The translations under genes were made by a program, and so were the position numbers. Shown here piece after piece: positions 16,027 to 25,135 of a stretch of DNA of 64,000 nucleotides (position 1 is the stretch's first letter; each line of letters begins with the position of its first letter). The stretch is from Streptomyces sp. B21-083 (lineage in GTDB: Bacteria; Actinomycetota; Actinomycetes; Streptomycetales; Streptomycetaceae). The stretch spans positions 4,154,001 to 4,218,000 of the forward strand of contig NZ_JARUND010000001.1 in assembly GCF_036898825.1 (NCBI RefSeq), read 5' to 3'. The notes below the pieces were generated by a model. The model worked only from the letters and a program-made list of their open reading frames with translations. It did not search any database and was not told the DNA's origin.

Positions 16027-19000
16027 TTGAGCGACCACGAAAGCGCCGCCGCCGCATCCGGCGAAGCGACCACCAGTGCACCAACACCCCCTGGAAGACG
16101 GGGAGTTAGACGCGGCGCAGCCATCGCGGTCGCCCTCGCGCTACTGGCCGGCGGGGCCACCGTCCTGGCCCTGAGCGACGACTCGCCGGCCACGAAGAGC
16201 TCACCCGGGGCGGACGCGAAGGCCAAGCCGGCGAAGAGCGCGGTCGGCGCCGAGGACGCGGCCCAGCGAAAGGCGCGCAGGACCGGCAAGAAGGTCGAAG
16301 TCGCCGCGCTGACCGACGAGTTCTCCCGGACCTTCGCCAATCCCGACGGCTCCTTCACCTACACGGCCTCCGTGGCGCCGGTGCGGGCGAAGAACGCCCA
16401 GGGAAAGTGGGCCCCGGTCGACACCTCGCTGCGGGAGGGAAAGGCCGGCTGGTCCACCGTGAACAGCCCCCATCCCGTGACTTTCAGTTCGGGAGACCCG
16501 AGCCGCCCCCCAAGTGAAAGTAAATCCAAGGTAAACAGCGCGGGTATTTCTGGTAAATCGCCGGTCAATGCCGGGGCGTCGGCCGTCAACACCGCCGTCT
16601 ATCGCGCCACGAGCGATCGCGCGGCCGTCGCCGTACCGGCCGCCGACGACGCCGAACCCGCCTGGACCTCGCTCCTGACGATGTCCGTCGAGGGCCACGA
16701 CGTCCAGGTCGAGTGGCCCGGCACACTCCCGGAGCCGGTCGTCGAGGACAACCGGGCGCTGTACGAGGGGGTGTTCCCGGACGTCGACCTGATGCTGACC
16801 GCGCGGGACAGCGGGTACACCCACGTCCTGGTCATCCACACCCCGGAGGCCGCCGCCGCGCTGGCCGCGAACCCGCCCCGCTACCGCTTCACCTCACCCA
16901 CGCTCGCGTTCTCGCTCGACCCGTCCACCGACGTCATGCGGGGCGAGGACAAGGACGGCAACGAGATCACCGTCTCGCCCACCCCGTTCCTGTGGGACTC
17001 GGCGGGCACGCACGACACGGACACCCCGACCGCCGACCCGGACGCCGCCACCGGCACCAACGAGGACCCCGAGGACGTCGAGAAGGCCGAAGCGGTCGCG
17101 CAGGCCGACCCCGTCGCCTACGCCCTCCCGGCCGCCGCCTCGAACGAGACCCTCGCGCTGCCCGCCGTCAACGGTCCCGGCGAGGGCGGCCACGCCACCA
17201 CCGCCGGGGCTTCCCTGAACCAGGTCAGCCGCGTCCTGACCATCACCCCGCCGGGCGACTACCTCGACCGGACGGGCGCCAAGGCGCCGGTCTACCCGCT
17301 GTTCCTGGACCCCTCGACCTCCGCGCTACGGTCCAACTGGACCAGCGTGTACAAGAAGTACCCCAGCTCCAGCTTCTACGACGGCGCCAACTACAACCAG
17401 GACACCAAGGAGGCCCGCGTCGGCTTCGAGCGTGACACCTGGGGCACCTCGCGTTCGTTCTTCAAGCTCAAGCTGCAGAAGACCATCACGGGCGCGGACG
17501 TCTCCAGCGCCACCCTGAAGGTCCTGGAGACCCACTCCTGGTCGTGCAGCAAGCGCACGATGCAGCTGTGGCGCACCGGTTCCTTCTCCAGCGGCACCAC
17601 CTGGAACAGGCAGCCCAGCTGGAGCAAGAAGATCACGTCCAAGTCGTTCGCCTACGGCTGGAAGTCCAACAGCTCCTGCCCCGACACCAACGTCAACTTC
17701 ACCGTCACCTCGCTGCTCCAGGACGCCGCGGACAACGGGTGGAGCTCCTTCAACGTGGGCATGGTGGCCTCGACCTCGTCCTCCGCGCCGACCACCTCCG
17801 CGTCGAGCCTGGAGACGGACACGTACTCCTGGAAGAAGTTCCAGGCGGAGGGCAATGGTTCGCCGACGATCGCCGTCACCTACAACCGCAAGCCGAACGC
17901 CCCGACCTCGGTCACCATGAGCCCCGGCTCCTGCGACACCAGCGCGTCGCCCTACATCAACCTGGGCAAGACCGTTCCGACGATCAGCGCCAAGGCCACC
18001 GACCCCGACAGCGACCTCGCCAGGCTGGAGTTCGAGGTCTGGCGCGAGGGGTCGTACGACACCACCCACAAGTACTTCTCCGACTCGGTGGACGACGGCG
18101 AGACCGCCTCGGTCAAGCTCGACTCCACCAGGTTCGCGCTGGCCAACGGCAACAACTACGTGTGGCGGGTGCGTTCCTGGGACGCCAAGGTCAGCAGCGT
18201 GTTCTCGCCCACCAGCGGCTCCGGGTTCTGCCGCTTCCACTACGACAGCGATCTCCCCGACTCGCCCACCAACGTCACCTCGGCGCAGTTCCCCGCCGAC
18301 AGCGACAACGACAACAACGGCGAGGTCTGGTCCACGGTCAAGTTCGGCACCGCCGGGAACTTCACCTTCACCAAGGGCGCCGACAGCGACATCGTGAAGT
18401 TCGTCTTCTCGATCAACAACACCACCTACGACCACTACGCCTGCGCGGGCACCAAGCAGGGCACGGGCGCGGCCACCTGCACCACCGTCATCACGTCGAC
18501 GGAGGACTACACCGGGATGCAGCCGCCCTCGGCCGGCCCCAACACCCTCTACGTGAAGGCCGTCGACTCGGCGGGCAACATCTCCCCCAACCCGTACAAG
18601 CACTCCTTCTACGTCACCCCGCGCCCGACCGCCGACAGCGCCGGTGACCTCAACGGCGACGGTTCCCCCGACTACGGGCACGTCACCGCCGCGGGCAACC
18701 TCTGGATCGACACGACGGACCAGAACGGCAAGTGGAGAGCCAGCACCTGGGGCACGCACGCCAACGGGACGCTGCTGGCGGACGCCGCCACCGCCCCGCA
18801 CATCTGGAACGGCGACGCCGCGAACCCCGTGTACGCGCTGGTGACCCACAACGGCGACTTCGCCCCCGGCGACGGCGTCACCGACTGGGTCGTGCGCACC
18901 CCGGACAACCGGCTGTTCATCTACCCCGGTGACGGCTACGGCGCCGTCAACGTCAGGGAGCGCGTCGAGGTACGGCTGCCCGCCAACATGCCCGCCCCGT

Positions 19001-19536
19001 CCACCTGGTCGGAGATGAAGGCAGCGGGCGACCTCACCGGCGACGGCCGGCCCGAGCTGTTCGTCGCGGGCGGGGTCGGCGGCGGCGAGCTGTGGATCCT
19101 CTCCGGGTACACGGGCGGCGCCTTCACCACCGCCACCCAGCACACCACCACCTCCTGGGAGGGCCGCGACTTCGTGGCCATCGCCGACTACAACGGCGAC
19201 AAGGCGATGGACCTGACGTACCGGACCACGGCGGGCAACATCGTGCTGCGCAAGGGCATCCTCGGCAGCGACGGGGTGAGCACGGTCCTCAGCAGCCTGG
19301 GCACCTCGGGCGGCAGCCTGGACGGCGACTACGTCTACGGCGCCACCGCGTTCACGACCGCCGCCTACCCGCTGCTGTACGGCAGCCCGGACATCTCCGG
19401 CGACGGTGTCCCGGACATGCTGGCGACCAACTCGGCCGGCGCCCTGCTCATGTTCTCGGGCTCCGCCACGGCCAACGACGCGTCCCCGGACACGCTGGGC
19501 GCCGACGGCTGGACGACGGTACAGCGCCTGGGCTGA
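16027..19536 (+). CDS. Large exported FG-GAP/VCBS repeat protein with DNRLRE-like domain
   Basis: A 1,169-residue surface or secreted protein. The start is probably TTG at 16027, preceded by GGAGAAGG. A basic region and one hydrophobic segment (AAIAVALALLAGG, about residues 30-50) serve as signal or anchor. The middle (about 437-600) resembles DNRLRE beta-sandwich domains, with SSSFYDGANYNQDTKEARVG and WNRQPSW. Then come Ig/fibronectin-like parts (about 620-860). The last 300 residues have calcium-binding-type FG-GAP blades: DLNGDGSPDYG, DLTGDGRPELF, DYNGDKAMDLT and DISGDGVPDML. It is divergent from the RHS toxin, and similar exoproteins often accompany YD-repeat genes in Streptomyces; a joint role in surface display is inferred only. 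A strong terminator follows. Confidence 0.82.
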   Translation: MSDHESAAAASGEATTSAPTPPGRRGVRRGAAIAVALALLAGGATVLALSDDSPATKSSPGADAKAKPAKSAVGAEDAAQRKARRTGKKVEVAALTDEFSRTFANPDGSFTYTASVAPVRAKNAQGKWAPVDTSLREGKAGWSTVNSPHPVTFSSGDPSRPPSESKSKVNSAGISGKSPVNAGASAVNTAVYRATSDRAAVAVPAADDAEPAWTSLLTMSVEGHDVQVEWPGTLPEPVVEDNRALYEGVFPDVDLMLTARDSGYTHVLVIHTPEAAAALAANPPRYRFTSPTLAFSLDPSTDVMRGEDKDGNEITVSPTPFLWDSAGTHDTDTPTADPDAATGTNEDPEDVEKAEAVAQADPVAYALPAAASNETLALPAVNGPGEGGHATTAGASLNQVSRVLTITPPGDYLDRTGAKAPVYPLFLDPSTSALRSNWTSVYKKYPSSSFYDGANYNQDTKEARVGFERDTWGTSRSFFKLKLQKTITGADVSSATLKVLETHSWSCSKRTMQLWRTGSFSSGTTWNRQPSWSKKITSKSFAYGWKSNSSCPDTNVNFTVTSLLQDAADNGWSSFNVGMVASTSSSAPTTSASSLETDTYSWKKFQAEGNGSPTIAVTYNRKPNAPTSVTMSPGSCDTSASPYINLGKTVPTISAKATDPDSDLARLEFEVWREGSYDTTHKYFSDSVDDGETASVKLDSTRFALANGNNYVWRVRSWDAKVSSVFSPTSGSGFCRFHYDSDLPDSPTNVTSAQFPADSDNDNNGEVWSTVKFGTAGNFTFTKGADSDIVKFVFSINNTTYDHYACAGTKQGTGAATCTTVITSTEDYTGMQPPSAGPNTLYVKAVDSAGNISPNPYKHSFYVTPRPTADSAGDLNGDGSPDYGHVTAAGNLWIDTTDQNGKWRASTWGTHANGTLLADAATAPHIWNGDAANPVYALVTHNGDFAPGDGVTDWVVRTPDNRLFIYPGDGYGAVNVRERVEVRLPANMPAPSTWSEMKAAGDLTGDGRPELFVAGGVGGGELWILSGYTGGAFTTATQHTTTSWEGRDFVAIADYNGDKAMDLTYRTTAGNIVLRKGILGSDGVSTVLSSLGTSGGSLDGDYVYGATAFTTAAYPLLYGSPDISGDGVPDMLATNSAGALLMFSGSATANDASPDTLGADGWTTVQRLG

Positions 19537-19554
19537 CGCCAGGGGCACACGACC

Positions 19555-19595
19555 GAGGGGCCCTTCCGTCCGGTGACCGGACGGAAGGGCCCCTC
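19555..19595. terminator. Strong rho-independent-type hairpin after the FG-GAP gene
   Basis: An 18-bp perfect stem (arms begin GAGGGGCCCTTCCGTCCG) encloses a 5-nt loop, 18 bp after the stop codon at 19536. It is the most stable hairpin noticed in the left half. Confidence 0.85.
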
Positions 19596-19855
19596 GTCGT
19601 CTCCCCGGGGGGTGCGTCAGGCGGTCGGTCTCACCGTCGCCGGCGCTGTTGTCGCCGACGCCTCACCCTTCGCCAACGGCCACCCCATGTGCGTACCGAA
19701 GATGGTCAGCTGGATCCGCAGGGCACCCGACAGGTCCACGCCCCCGTACAGGGCCCAGGAACCGGACGCCGAGCCCGTCCCGTCGCTCGATCCCCGAGGT
19801 GCGCTTCCTTCACTTTCCTCACATCACACTCTTGTGATGTGGATCACTTCCCGAC
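19596..19855. other. Gap with an open frame without start, possible gene remnant
   Basis: On the minus strand a frame from about 19826 to 19617 reads GVDLSGALRIQLTIFGTHMG near its end and stops with PATVRPTA. It has no start codon or ribosome site. It may be the tail of a lost gene; I do not recognise it. The hairpin at 19820-19841 borders it. Confidence 0.3.
19820..19841 (-). terminator. Hairpin after the ABC exporter gene
   Basis: CACATCACA and TGTGATGTG form a perfect 9-bp stem with a 4-nt loop, 14 bp past the exporter stop codon. I read it as a terminator; the AT-rich palindrome could also bind a regulator. Confidence 0.5.
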
Positions 19856-21907
19856 TCACTGTTCGCCGTCCAGCCGGTACTGCTCCGACTGCACCAGATA
19901 CATCCGCCGGAACAGCCCCGGCCCGTCACCGTCGGCCCTCAACAGGTCCGCGAACGTGCCGTGTTCGGCGACCCGGCCCCGTTCCATGACGTAGATCTCG
20001 TCCGCGTGCCGGACGCTGTGCAGCCGGTGGGTGATCAGGATGATCGTCTGGCCCGCCGCGGCAAGGCTGCGGATCTGGTCGAAGACGCGCTGCTCGGTCT
20101 CCGCGTCCAGGGCGCTCGTCGGTTCGTCGACGACCAGGATGCGGGCGTCCCGGTGCCGGGCGCGGGCGATACCGAGGCGCTGCCACTGGCCGCCGGAGAT
20201 CTGGTGGCCGCCCTTGTAACCGCGGGCTAGGAGCGTGTCCCAACCACGGGGCAGGGCGGCGATGGTCTCGTCGGCGCCCGCGTACTCGGCGGCGGCGTGC
20301 AGGAGTTCGTCCTCGTGCGGGGCGTCGGGCCGGCCGATGGCGACGTTGACCCGGGCGGTGAAGGGCCAGCGGTAGAAGTCCTGGGCCACGACGGCGATCC
20401 GGTCGAAGAGGTCACCCCGGTCGAGCTCGGTGGAGTCGACCCCGTCCCAGAGGATGCGGCCCGCGTCGGGCGCGTACAGCCCGCACAGCAACTTGGCGAG
20501 AGTGCTCTTCCCGCTACCGTTGTTGCCGACCAGCGCGATGATCCGGCCGGCGGGGATGGTGACGTTCACCGCGTCGAGGGCGGGGTCGGTGTCCGTGCCC
20601 GGGTACGTGAAGGAGACGTTCTCGAAGCGGATGGCGTTCACATGCGCGGGCAGCGGGCGACCGGTCTCCGGGATGAGCCGACGGTCCGCCTCCTGGCACA
20701 GCCGCTCCAGGTCGGCGACGAACAGGCTCTCCTCGTAAAGGTAGTTGAGCTGGACCACCAGTCCCTCCAGGTTGGCGGAGCCGGTCCGGATGGCGATGAC
20801 CGCCGTACCGGCGACGGCCAGGTCCATGGCCCCCGTCCACAGCAGCAGCCCGAGCACGCCGTACGCGGCGGCCGTCGTGATGCCCGTCCACCCCGACGCG
20901 ATCAGCCCGGTACGGGCGGCCAGTGAGGCGAGCCGGGTCTGTTCCCGCTCCCCCGTCTCGGCCATGGTCCTGAAGTGCCGCAGCAGAAACGGCCCGATGT
21001 TGTGCACCCGCACCTCGGACGCGGCCTGCGTGTCGATCAGCAGCCGCCCCAACAGCTGCCCCGCGCGCGCGTGTTGGACCCAGGTGTGGAAGGAGACGTA
21101 CCGGCGGCGGGCGATGGTGAGCGCGCTCCAGGCGCTGGGCAGTGTCATCAGCGCGAGGAGCGGGAGGAGGGCCGGATGCAGCACGGTGAGCACCCCGGCG
21201 GCCGCGGCCAGCGCGATGCCCGCCGTCATGACGGACGTACAGAAGCGGATCATGCGGCGCGCGGACTCGGCTCCGTACTGGGCGGAGTCGAGCAGTTTGT
21301 GGAACTCCTCGTCCTCCACGGCGGCCAGCTCGACCCGGGCCACCCGCTCCAGGTACTCCTCGGTCGCCACCCGGAACACCTTCGGCTCCAGCCGCCCGGT
21401 ACCGGCGGTGGACGCGGACCGCAACAGTGCCCCGACGATCGCGGTGACCGCGACGACCACCAACGCCGGTACGGCGTCCCGCAGTCGGTCGGTGGTGTCG
21501 CCGCCGCCGAGCAGCTGGGTGAGCACCCGGTTGACGGCGACGAGCCCTACCGCCTGCGCCACTCCCCCGCCCAACTCGGCGACCGCCACCCGGCGCAGGG
21601 CGCGCGGGTCGGCCCGGTGGGCGAGCCGGACGGTGGCGCCGATCAGCCGGGGCATCCGCGCGACCATGGTCCGCAGCCCCAGCTCCAGGAACGACCCCTG
21701 ATGCTGGTTCCACCCCATGTCGTACCTCAACGGCCCCCCGAAGAGCAGCCGTTCGGACTCGGAGACACCGTCGTCGTCGGCACCGGGTTCGTCGGAGGCC
21801 GGTTCGTCGGAGGCCGGTTCGTCGGAGGCCGGTTCGTCGGAGGCCGGTTCGTCCGTGCCGGGCTTGTCGGAGGCGGGTTGTTCCGTATGTTCGTCACGCG
21901 TCGTCAT
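19856..21907 (-). CDS. ABC exporter half-transporter (fused membrane and ATPase domains)
   Basis: A 683-residue type I ABC half-transporter that should act as a dimer in the membrane. After an acidic, repetitive N-terminal tail (DEPAS repeated four times) come about six membrane segments (residues about 60-350) and an ATPase domain from about 425. Visible motifs are Walker A GNNGSGKST (about 461), signature ISGGQWQRLGIARA (about 572), Walker B ILVVDEPTSALD (about 597) and the switch histidine in ILITHRLHS. The substrate is unknown; lipids, peptides and drugs are all possible. It stands alone, with no partner half nearby. Confidence 0.9.
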   Translation of the reverse strand: MTTRDEHTEQPASDKPGTDEPASDEPASDEPASDEPASDEPGADDDGVSESERLLFGGPLRYDMGWNQHQGSFLELGLRTMVARMPRLIGATVRLAHRADPRALRRVAVAELGGGVAQAVGLVAVNRVLTQLLGGGDTTDRLRDAVPALVVVAVTAIVGALLRSASTAGTGRLEPKVFRVATEEYLERVARVELAAVEDEEFHKLLDSAQYGAESARRMIRFCTSVMTAGIALAAAAGVLTVLHPALLPLLALMTLPSAWSALTIARRRYVSFHTWVQHARAGQLLGRLLIDTQAASEVRVHNIGPFLLRHFRTMAETGEREQTRLASLAARTGLIASGWTGITTAAAYGVLGLLLWTGAMDLAVAGTAVIAIRTGSANLEGLVVQLNYLYEESLFVADLERLCQEADRRLIPETGRPLPAHVNAIRFENVSFTYPGTDTDPALDAVNVTIPAGRIIALVGNNGSGKSTLAKLLCGLYAPDAGRILWDGVDSTELDRGDLFDRIAVVAQDFYRWPFTARVNVAIGRPDAPHEDELLHAAAEYAGADETIAALPRGWDTLLARGYKGGHQISGGQWQRLGIARARHRDARILVVDEPTSALDAETEQRVFDQIRSLAAAGQTIILITHRLHSVRHADEIYVMERGRVAEHGTFADLLRADGDGPGLFRRMYLVQSEQYRLDGEQ
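21786..21845. repeat. 15-bp in-frame tandem repeat, 4 copies, in the ABC exporter gene
   Basis: The unit GGTTCGTCGGAGGCC is repeated four times and encodes DEPAS copies in the acidic N-terminal tail. Being a multiple of 3 it can change copy number without breaking the frame. Confidence 0.9.
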
Positions 21908-22012
21908 CCGAGTGGGTCCCCCTTGGCGAACCGGTCGCTCGTGAACGGTCAGACGGTCACGCCCAGTTCTTCCCCAGCCTCACGCACGGCGCACCCGGCG
22001 ACGGACCCGTTC

Positions 22013-22246
22013 TCAGTTCGAACTCCCCCGATCACCCCCTCCAGCAGCCGCCGGATCATCCCCGAACCACCCCTGCCGGAGTTCGCCGTCCGATCCGGGG
22101 ACCGCGGTCCCGCGCCCCTCCCGTCGCCCCGCCGCCACCAGCCCCGCCGTCACGCACACCGACCCCGCCGCCATCACCGTCATCGCCGTTCCCGGAGAGG
22201 TGAGTTGAGCGATCGTGCCCGCGAGGGCCGCGCTCACGCCCTGCAT
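22013..22246 (-). pseudogene. C-terminal remnant of an MFS transporter
   Basis: About 78 residues that look like the last membrane helix and cytoplasmic tail of a major-facilitator permease (QGVSAALAGTIAQLTSPGTA, then MTVMAAGSVCVTAGLVAA). Nothing resembling the other eleven helices is present upstream; the sequence runs directly into the remnant of a divergent ArsR-type gene. It is most likely a deletion scar. Confidence 0.55.
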
Positions 22247-22971
22247 CGTGAGCACGCCTGGCTGACCGCCCACCTGCCCGCGTACCGCCGCACCTCGTCC
22301 GCTCCCGCCCCGGCCCGCTCCCCGCCGCCCTCGCCGACCGGGACGACCTCCCCCGACGCGCCGCGGACCTCCTCACCCACATCTGGGAGGAGGCCGTACT
22401 CCCGGACTGGGACCGGCGTCGGCGCGTCCTCGAAGCCGACGTGGTCGCGCGGACCGCGCGGGTCGGTCAGGACGGCTGGGCCGCCGTACTGGACGCCCTG
22501 CGCCCCGGCACCCGCTGGCTCGACGGCGACCGGCTCCAGGTGAACGTGCACGAGTACCCGCCCCGGGAGATCTCCGGCGCCGAGCTGGTCTTCGTCCCCG
22601 TGACACCGAAGGCGGGGTGGGTGTCGTGGGAGGCGCCGGAGCGGTACGCGGTCATCTATCCGTGCGCGGGCGCGCTGGCGGGCCGGGACGGTCGCCGTGG
22701 CACCGCGTCCGCCGCGCTCGGGGCGCTTCTCGGACCGGCCCGGGCCGCAGTCCTCGTACTCCTCGGCTCGCCGCACAGCACCACCCAGCTGACCGCCGTG
22801 ACCGGGCAGACGCTCGGCTCGGTCGGACGGCATCTGCGGGTGCTGCTGGACGCCGGGCTGGTGGAGCGGCGGCGGGCGGGGCGGTCGGTGCTGTACTCGC
22901 GTACGGCCTCCGGTGAGGTCTTGGTCAAGGCTCCGGGGGCGGAGCCCGGGCCCGACACCTACCGGAGCTAG
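22228..22971 (+). pseudogene. N-terminally truncated ArsR-family (DUF5937-like) regulator
   Basis: The frame is open from 22252 to the stop at 22971 and encodes the middle and C-terminal part of an ArsR-type repressor: WEEAVLPDWDRRRRVLEAD, REISGAELVFVPVTPKAGW, and the winged HTH GSPHSTTQLTAVTGQTLGS with VERRRAGRSVLYSR. No good start precedes it; an upstream frame (HAWLTAHLPAYRR) seems to belong to the same gene but is shifted. The HTH is complete, so a shortened protein from a GTG (for example 22441) cannot be excluded. It faces the MFS tail, its probable former target. Confidence 0.55.
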
Positions 22972-22980
22972 CATCCGGTT

Positions 22981-23508
22981 ATGACCACAGATGCCACTTC
23001 CCCCGCCTCCTCTCCCTCCCCCGACTCCCCCCTCGCCGTCGAGATCGGCGCCCTCACGGGCGGTTCCGCGGACCTCGCCCAGTACGCGGGCAAGGCCGTC
23101 CTCATCGTCAACGTCGCCTCCAAGTGCGGGCTGACCCCGCAGTACGCGGGGCTGGAGAAGCTCCAGGCGCGGTACGCCGACAAGGGCTTCACCGTGCTCG
23201 GGGTGCCCTGCAACCAGTTCATGGGCCAGGAGCCCGGCAGCTCCGAGGAGATCGCCGAGTTCTGCTCGGCGACGTACGGCGTGACCTTCCCGATGACCGA
23301 GAAGGTCGAGGTCAACGGGGACGCGCGGCACGCCCTGTACGACCGTCTGGTCGGTTTCGCCGACGGCGAGGGCCACACCGGTGACATCCGCTGGAACTTC
23401 GAGAAGTTCCTCGTCGGCCGCGACGGCCAGGTCGTCGCCCGCTTCTCCCCGCAGACCGAGCCGGAGACGGACGAGCTGGTGAGCGCGGTGGAGAAGGCCA
23501 TCGGCTGA
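22981..23508 (+). CDS. Glutathione peroxidase family protein
   Basis: A 175-residue thioredoxin-fold peroxidase that reduces hydroperoxides in the cytoplasm. The catalytic set is visible: Cys in NVASKCGLTPQY, Gln in VPCNQFMGQEPG and Trp in RWNFEKFLVG. The peroxidatic residue is Cys, not selenocysteine. Actinobacteria lack glutathione, so thioredoxin or mycothiol is the likely donor (family knowledge). An N-terminal Ser/Pro-rich tail of about 18 residues is extra. It starts 10 bp after the ArsR remnant, and a GC-rich terminator follows. Confidence 0.93.
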   Translation: MTTDATSPASSPSPDSPLAVEIGALTGGSADLAQYAGKAVLIVNVASKCGLTPQYAGLEKLQARYADKGFTVLGVPCNQFMGQEPGSSEEIAEFCSATYGVTFPMTEKVEVNGDARHALYDRLVGFADGEGHTGDIRWNFEKFLVGRDGQVVARFSPQTEPETDELVSAVEKAIG

Positions 23509-23530
23509 CCCTGTCCGCCCTCCCTCCAGA

Positions 23531-23566
23531 GGCCGGGCCCCTGCCAGTCTCAAGGGGGGCCCGGCC
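23531..23566. terminator. Hairpin after the glutathione peroxidase gene
   Basis: GGCCGGGCCC pairs with GGGCCCGGCC (10 bp, extended by one C-G pair) around a short loop, 23 bp after the stop codon. Confidence 0.75.
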
Positions 23567-23612
23567 ATCCGTCACGGGGGTGCGGACGACCGGGGCCGGC
23601 CTGGTGCGTTCG

Positions 23613-23930
23613 TCAGCGCCGGTGGAACACCTCGGTCGGCCGCCAGGGTTCGGGCATCGGGGGCAGCTTGCTGAACGAGGAGAGTGCGACCCGTTCAGCC
23701 AGGGATGCCGCATCCTCACCGGTCTCGCTCGCAGCGGCCTGGAAGTCGGCTGCGACACCCGCCGGCGTCCACTGGTGCCCGTCCCACTCCTGGACGCCGC
23801 GCGGGGCGTCCGGGGCGACGTGGGCCCCCTGGTCCGGTTCCTCGCCGAGCGGGGTGGCCCGACGCTCCCCGGGCACGGGACGGCGTTCCTCGCGCCGTGC
23901 CGCCCATTCCTCAAGGGGCTCGTCGTCCAT
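23613..23930 (-). CDS. DUF6087-like small hypothetical protein
   Basis: A 105-residue hydrophilic protein beginning MDDEPLEEWAARREERR and containing GAHVAPDAPRGVQEWDGHQW, which I recognise as the DUF6087 pattern common in Streptomyces. Function is unknown. No signal or membrane segment is present. It is 71 bp downstream of the graspetide methyltransferase gene on the same strand, so it may ride on that transcript. The WDGHQW motif resembles short domains of other Streptomyces accessory proteins. Confidence 0.7.
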   Translation of the reverse strand: MDDEPLEEWAARREERRPVPGERRATPLGEEPDQGAHVAPDAPRGVQEWDGHQWTPAGVAADFQAAASETGEDAASLAERVALSSFSKLPPMPEPWRPTEVFHRR

Positions 23931-24001
23931 GGGGGTTGCTCCCTCCTCATCGGCTGTGTCCAGTCTGCCGGGCCGGCGCCACGGCCGGGACCCTTACGGG
24001 C

Positions 24002-25135
24002 TTACAACGTTGCCGACCACCCGCCGCGCGCCAACGTCGTCTCTCCCTCAGGGGTGATGGTGACCCTTGCCCCGTACACGGGCAGTTCGCCGTGCTCGAC
24101 CCACCTCCACCGGATCTCTTCGAGCATCGTGTAGAGGCGGCGCGGACCGCCCTGGTGGACGGTCGTGGTGCGGCTGCCGGGCGTGGTGTGGGCGCGGGCC
24201 CACGACCCGTCGGGGTGCAACATCCACGTCATCCGGCCGCCGTCGTCATCGGTGCCGTTGCGGTGCTCGATGCCGGGGGCGGTGAGGGAGAGCATCGACC
24301 ACACTTCCCATGCCTGCATGACGTCGAGCACCGGGAACGGGGATGTGGTGACTTCGTCCCCGTCCTGGTCGCTGACCCGCTTGTACAGCTCTTCGAGCTG
24401 GGGCGGGTAGTCGTCGCTCGTGCGGGTCGCCATGAACGCGGCCCGGTCCCACTCGATCCGGCCGGTGGCCCCGCCGTCGTCGTGCTTGTCGGCGGTGAGG
24501 ATCAGCCCGGTTGCGGCGATGGTGGTCACGAGGCGCCCGCCCGGCCGCAGCACGCGCAGCCAGGAGGCCGGGACGCGGGGCATGGACACCATGGACACGA
24601 TCCCGTCGTACTCGCCGGGAAGCGGCCCGGCGGCATCCTGGGTGAGCACCTTCGGGTTGTGGCCGATGGCGGCGAGCCGGTCCGCGGCGGCCTCGGTCAG
24701 GTAGGCGTCGACGTCCACGGTGGTCACGTAGTCGTCCCCGAGCCACGCGCACGCCAGGGCGGCGCTGTACCCGGAGCCGGTCGCCACGTCCAGGAAGTCC
24801 CGGCACTCGCTGAGCCTCCCGTGCGTGAGCATGCTGACCACCAGGCTCGGCAGGGTGCTGGAGGAGGTAGGCCGCCCGGTCACCGCCTCGCCGTCGGGGG
24901 CGTGGTCGGCGTGCACCGGGCCGACCCGCGTCACGAGGGTCCGGTCCGCGTACGAGGCGCCGGCCCACTCCGCCTCGTCCGCGGGGCCGTCGGCAGGCGT
25001 CCAGCCCTCGGGGCCGGCGGCGTACCAGCGGGGCACGCACAGGTGCCGGGGCGTGGCCATGACCGGCCCGTACAGCGGGGAGGTGGGGTGCACCACCTCG
25101 CGGGCGAGCGCGGCGGCGTGCTGCTGCCAGTCCAT
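24002..25135 (-). CDS. tgmC: PIMT-like methyltransferase of a graspetide cluster
   Basis: A 377-residue SAM-dependent methyltransferase related to protein-L-isoaspartate O-methyltransferase. SAM motif I is FLDVATGSGYSAALA (about residue 113), after TSSSTLPSLVVSML. Later comes WLRVLRPGGRLVTTI. In related clusters (fuscimiditide, ThfM) such an enzyme methylates an Asp side chain of the cross-linked peptide, which then closes to an aspartimide. The C-terminal extension of about 150 residues is typical for this subgroup. Its ATG overlaps the ATP-grasp stop codon by one base (TGATG), so the two are translationally coupled. Confidence 0.88.
   Translation of the reverse strand: MDWQQHAAALAREVVHPTSPLYGPVMATPRHLCVPRWYAAGPEGWTPADGPADEAEWAGASYADRTLVTRVGPVHADHAPDGEAVTGRPTSSSTLPSLVVSMLTHGRLSECRDFLDVATGSGYSAALACAWLGDDYVTTVDVDAYLTEAAADRLAAIGHNPKVLTQDAAGPLPGEYDGIVSMVSMPRVPASWLRVLRPGGRLVTTIAATGLILTADKHDDGGATGRIEWDRAAFMATRTSDDYPPQLEELYKRVSDQDGDEVTTSPFPVLDVMQAWEVWSMLSLTAPGIEHRNGTDDDGGRMTWMLHPDGSWARAHTTPGSRTTTVHQGGPRRLYTMLEEIRWRWVEHGELPVYGARVTITPEGETTLARGGWSATL

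Noticed and set aside
17326..19548. Long minus-strand open frame opposite the FG-GAP gene
   Set aside because: Same kind of shadow; composition is biased and no motif is seen, whereas the plus strand has clear FG-GAP repeats.
19820..19841. CRP-type operator
   Set aside because: The half-sites are in the reverse order with only 4 bp between them, and the site lies behind a gene, so a hairpin is the simpler reading.
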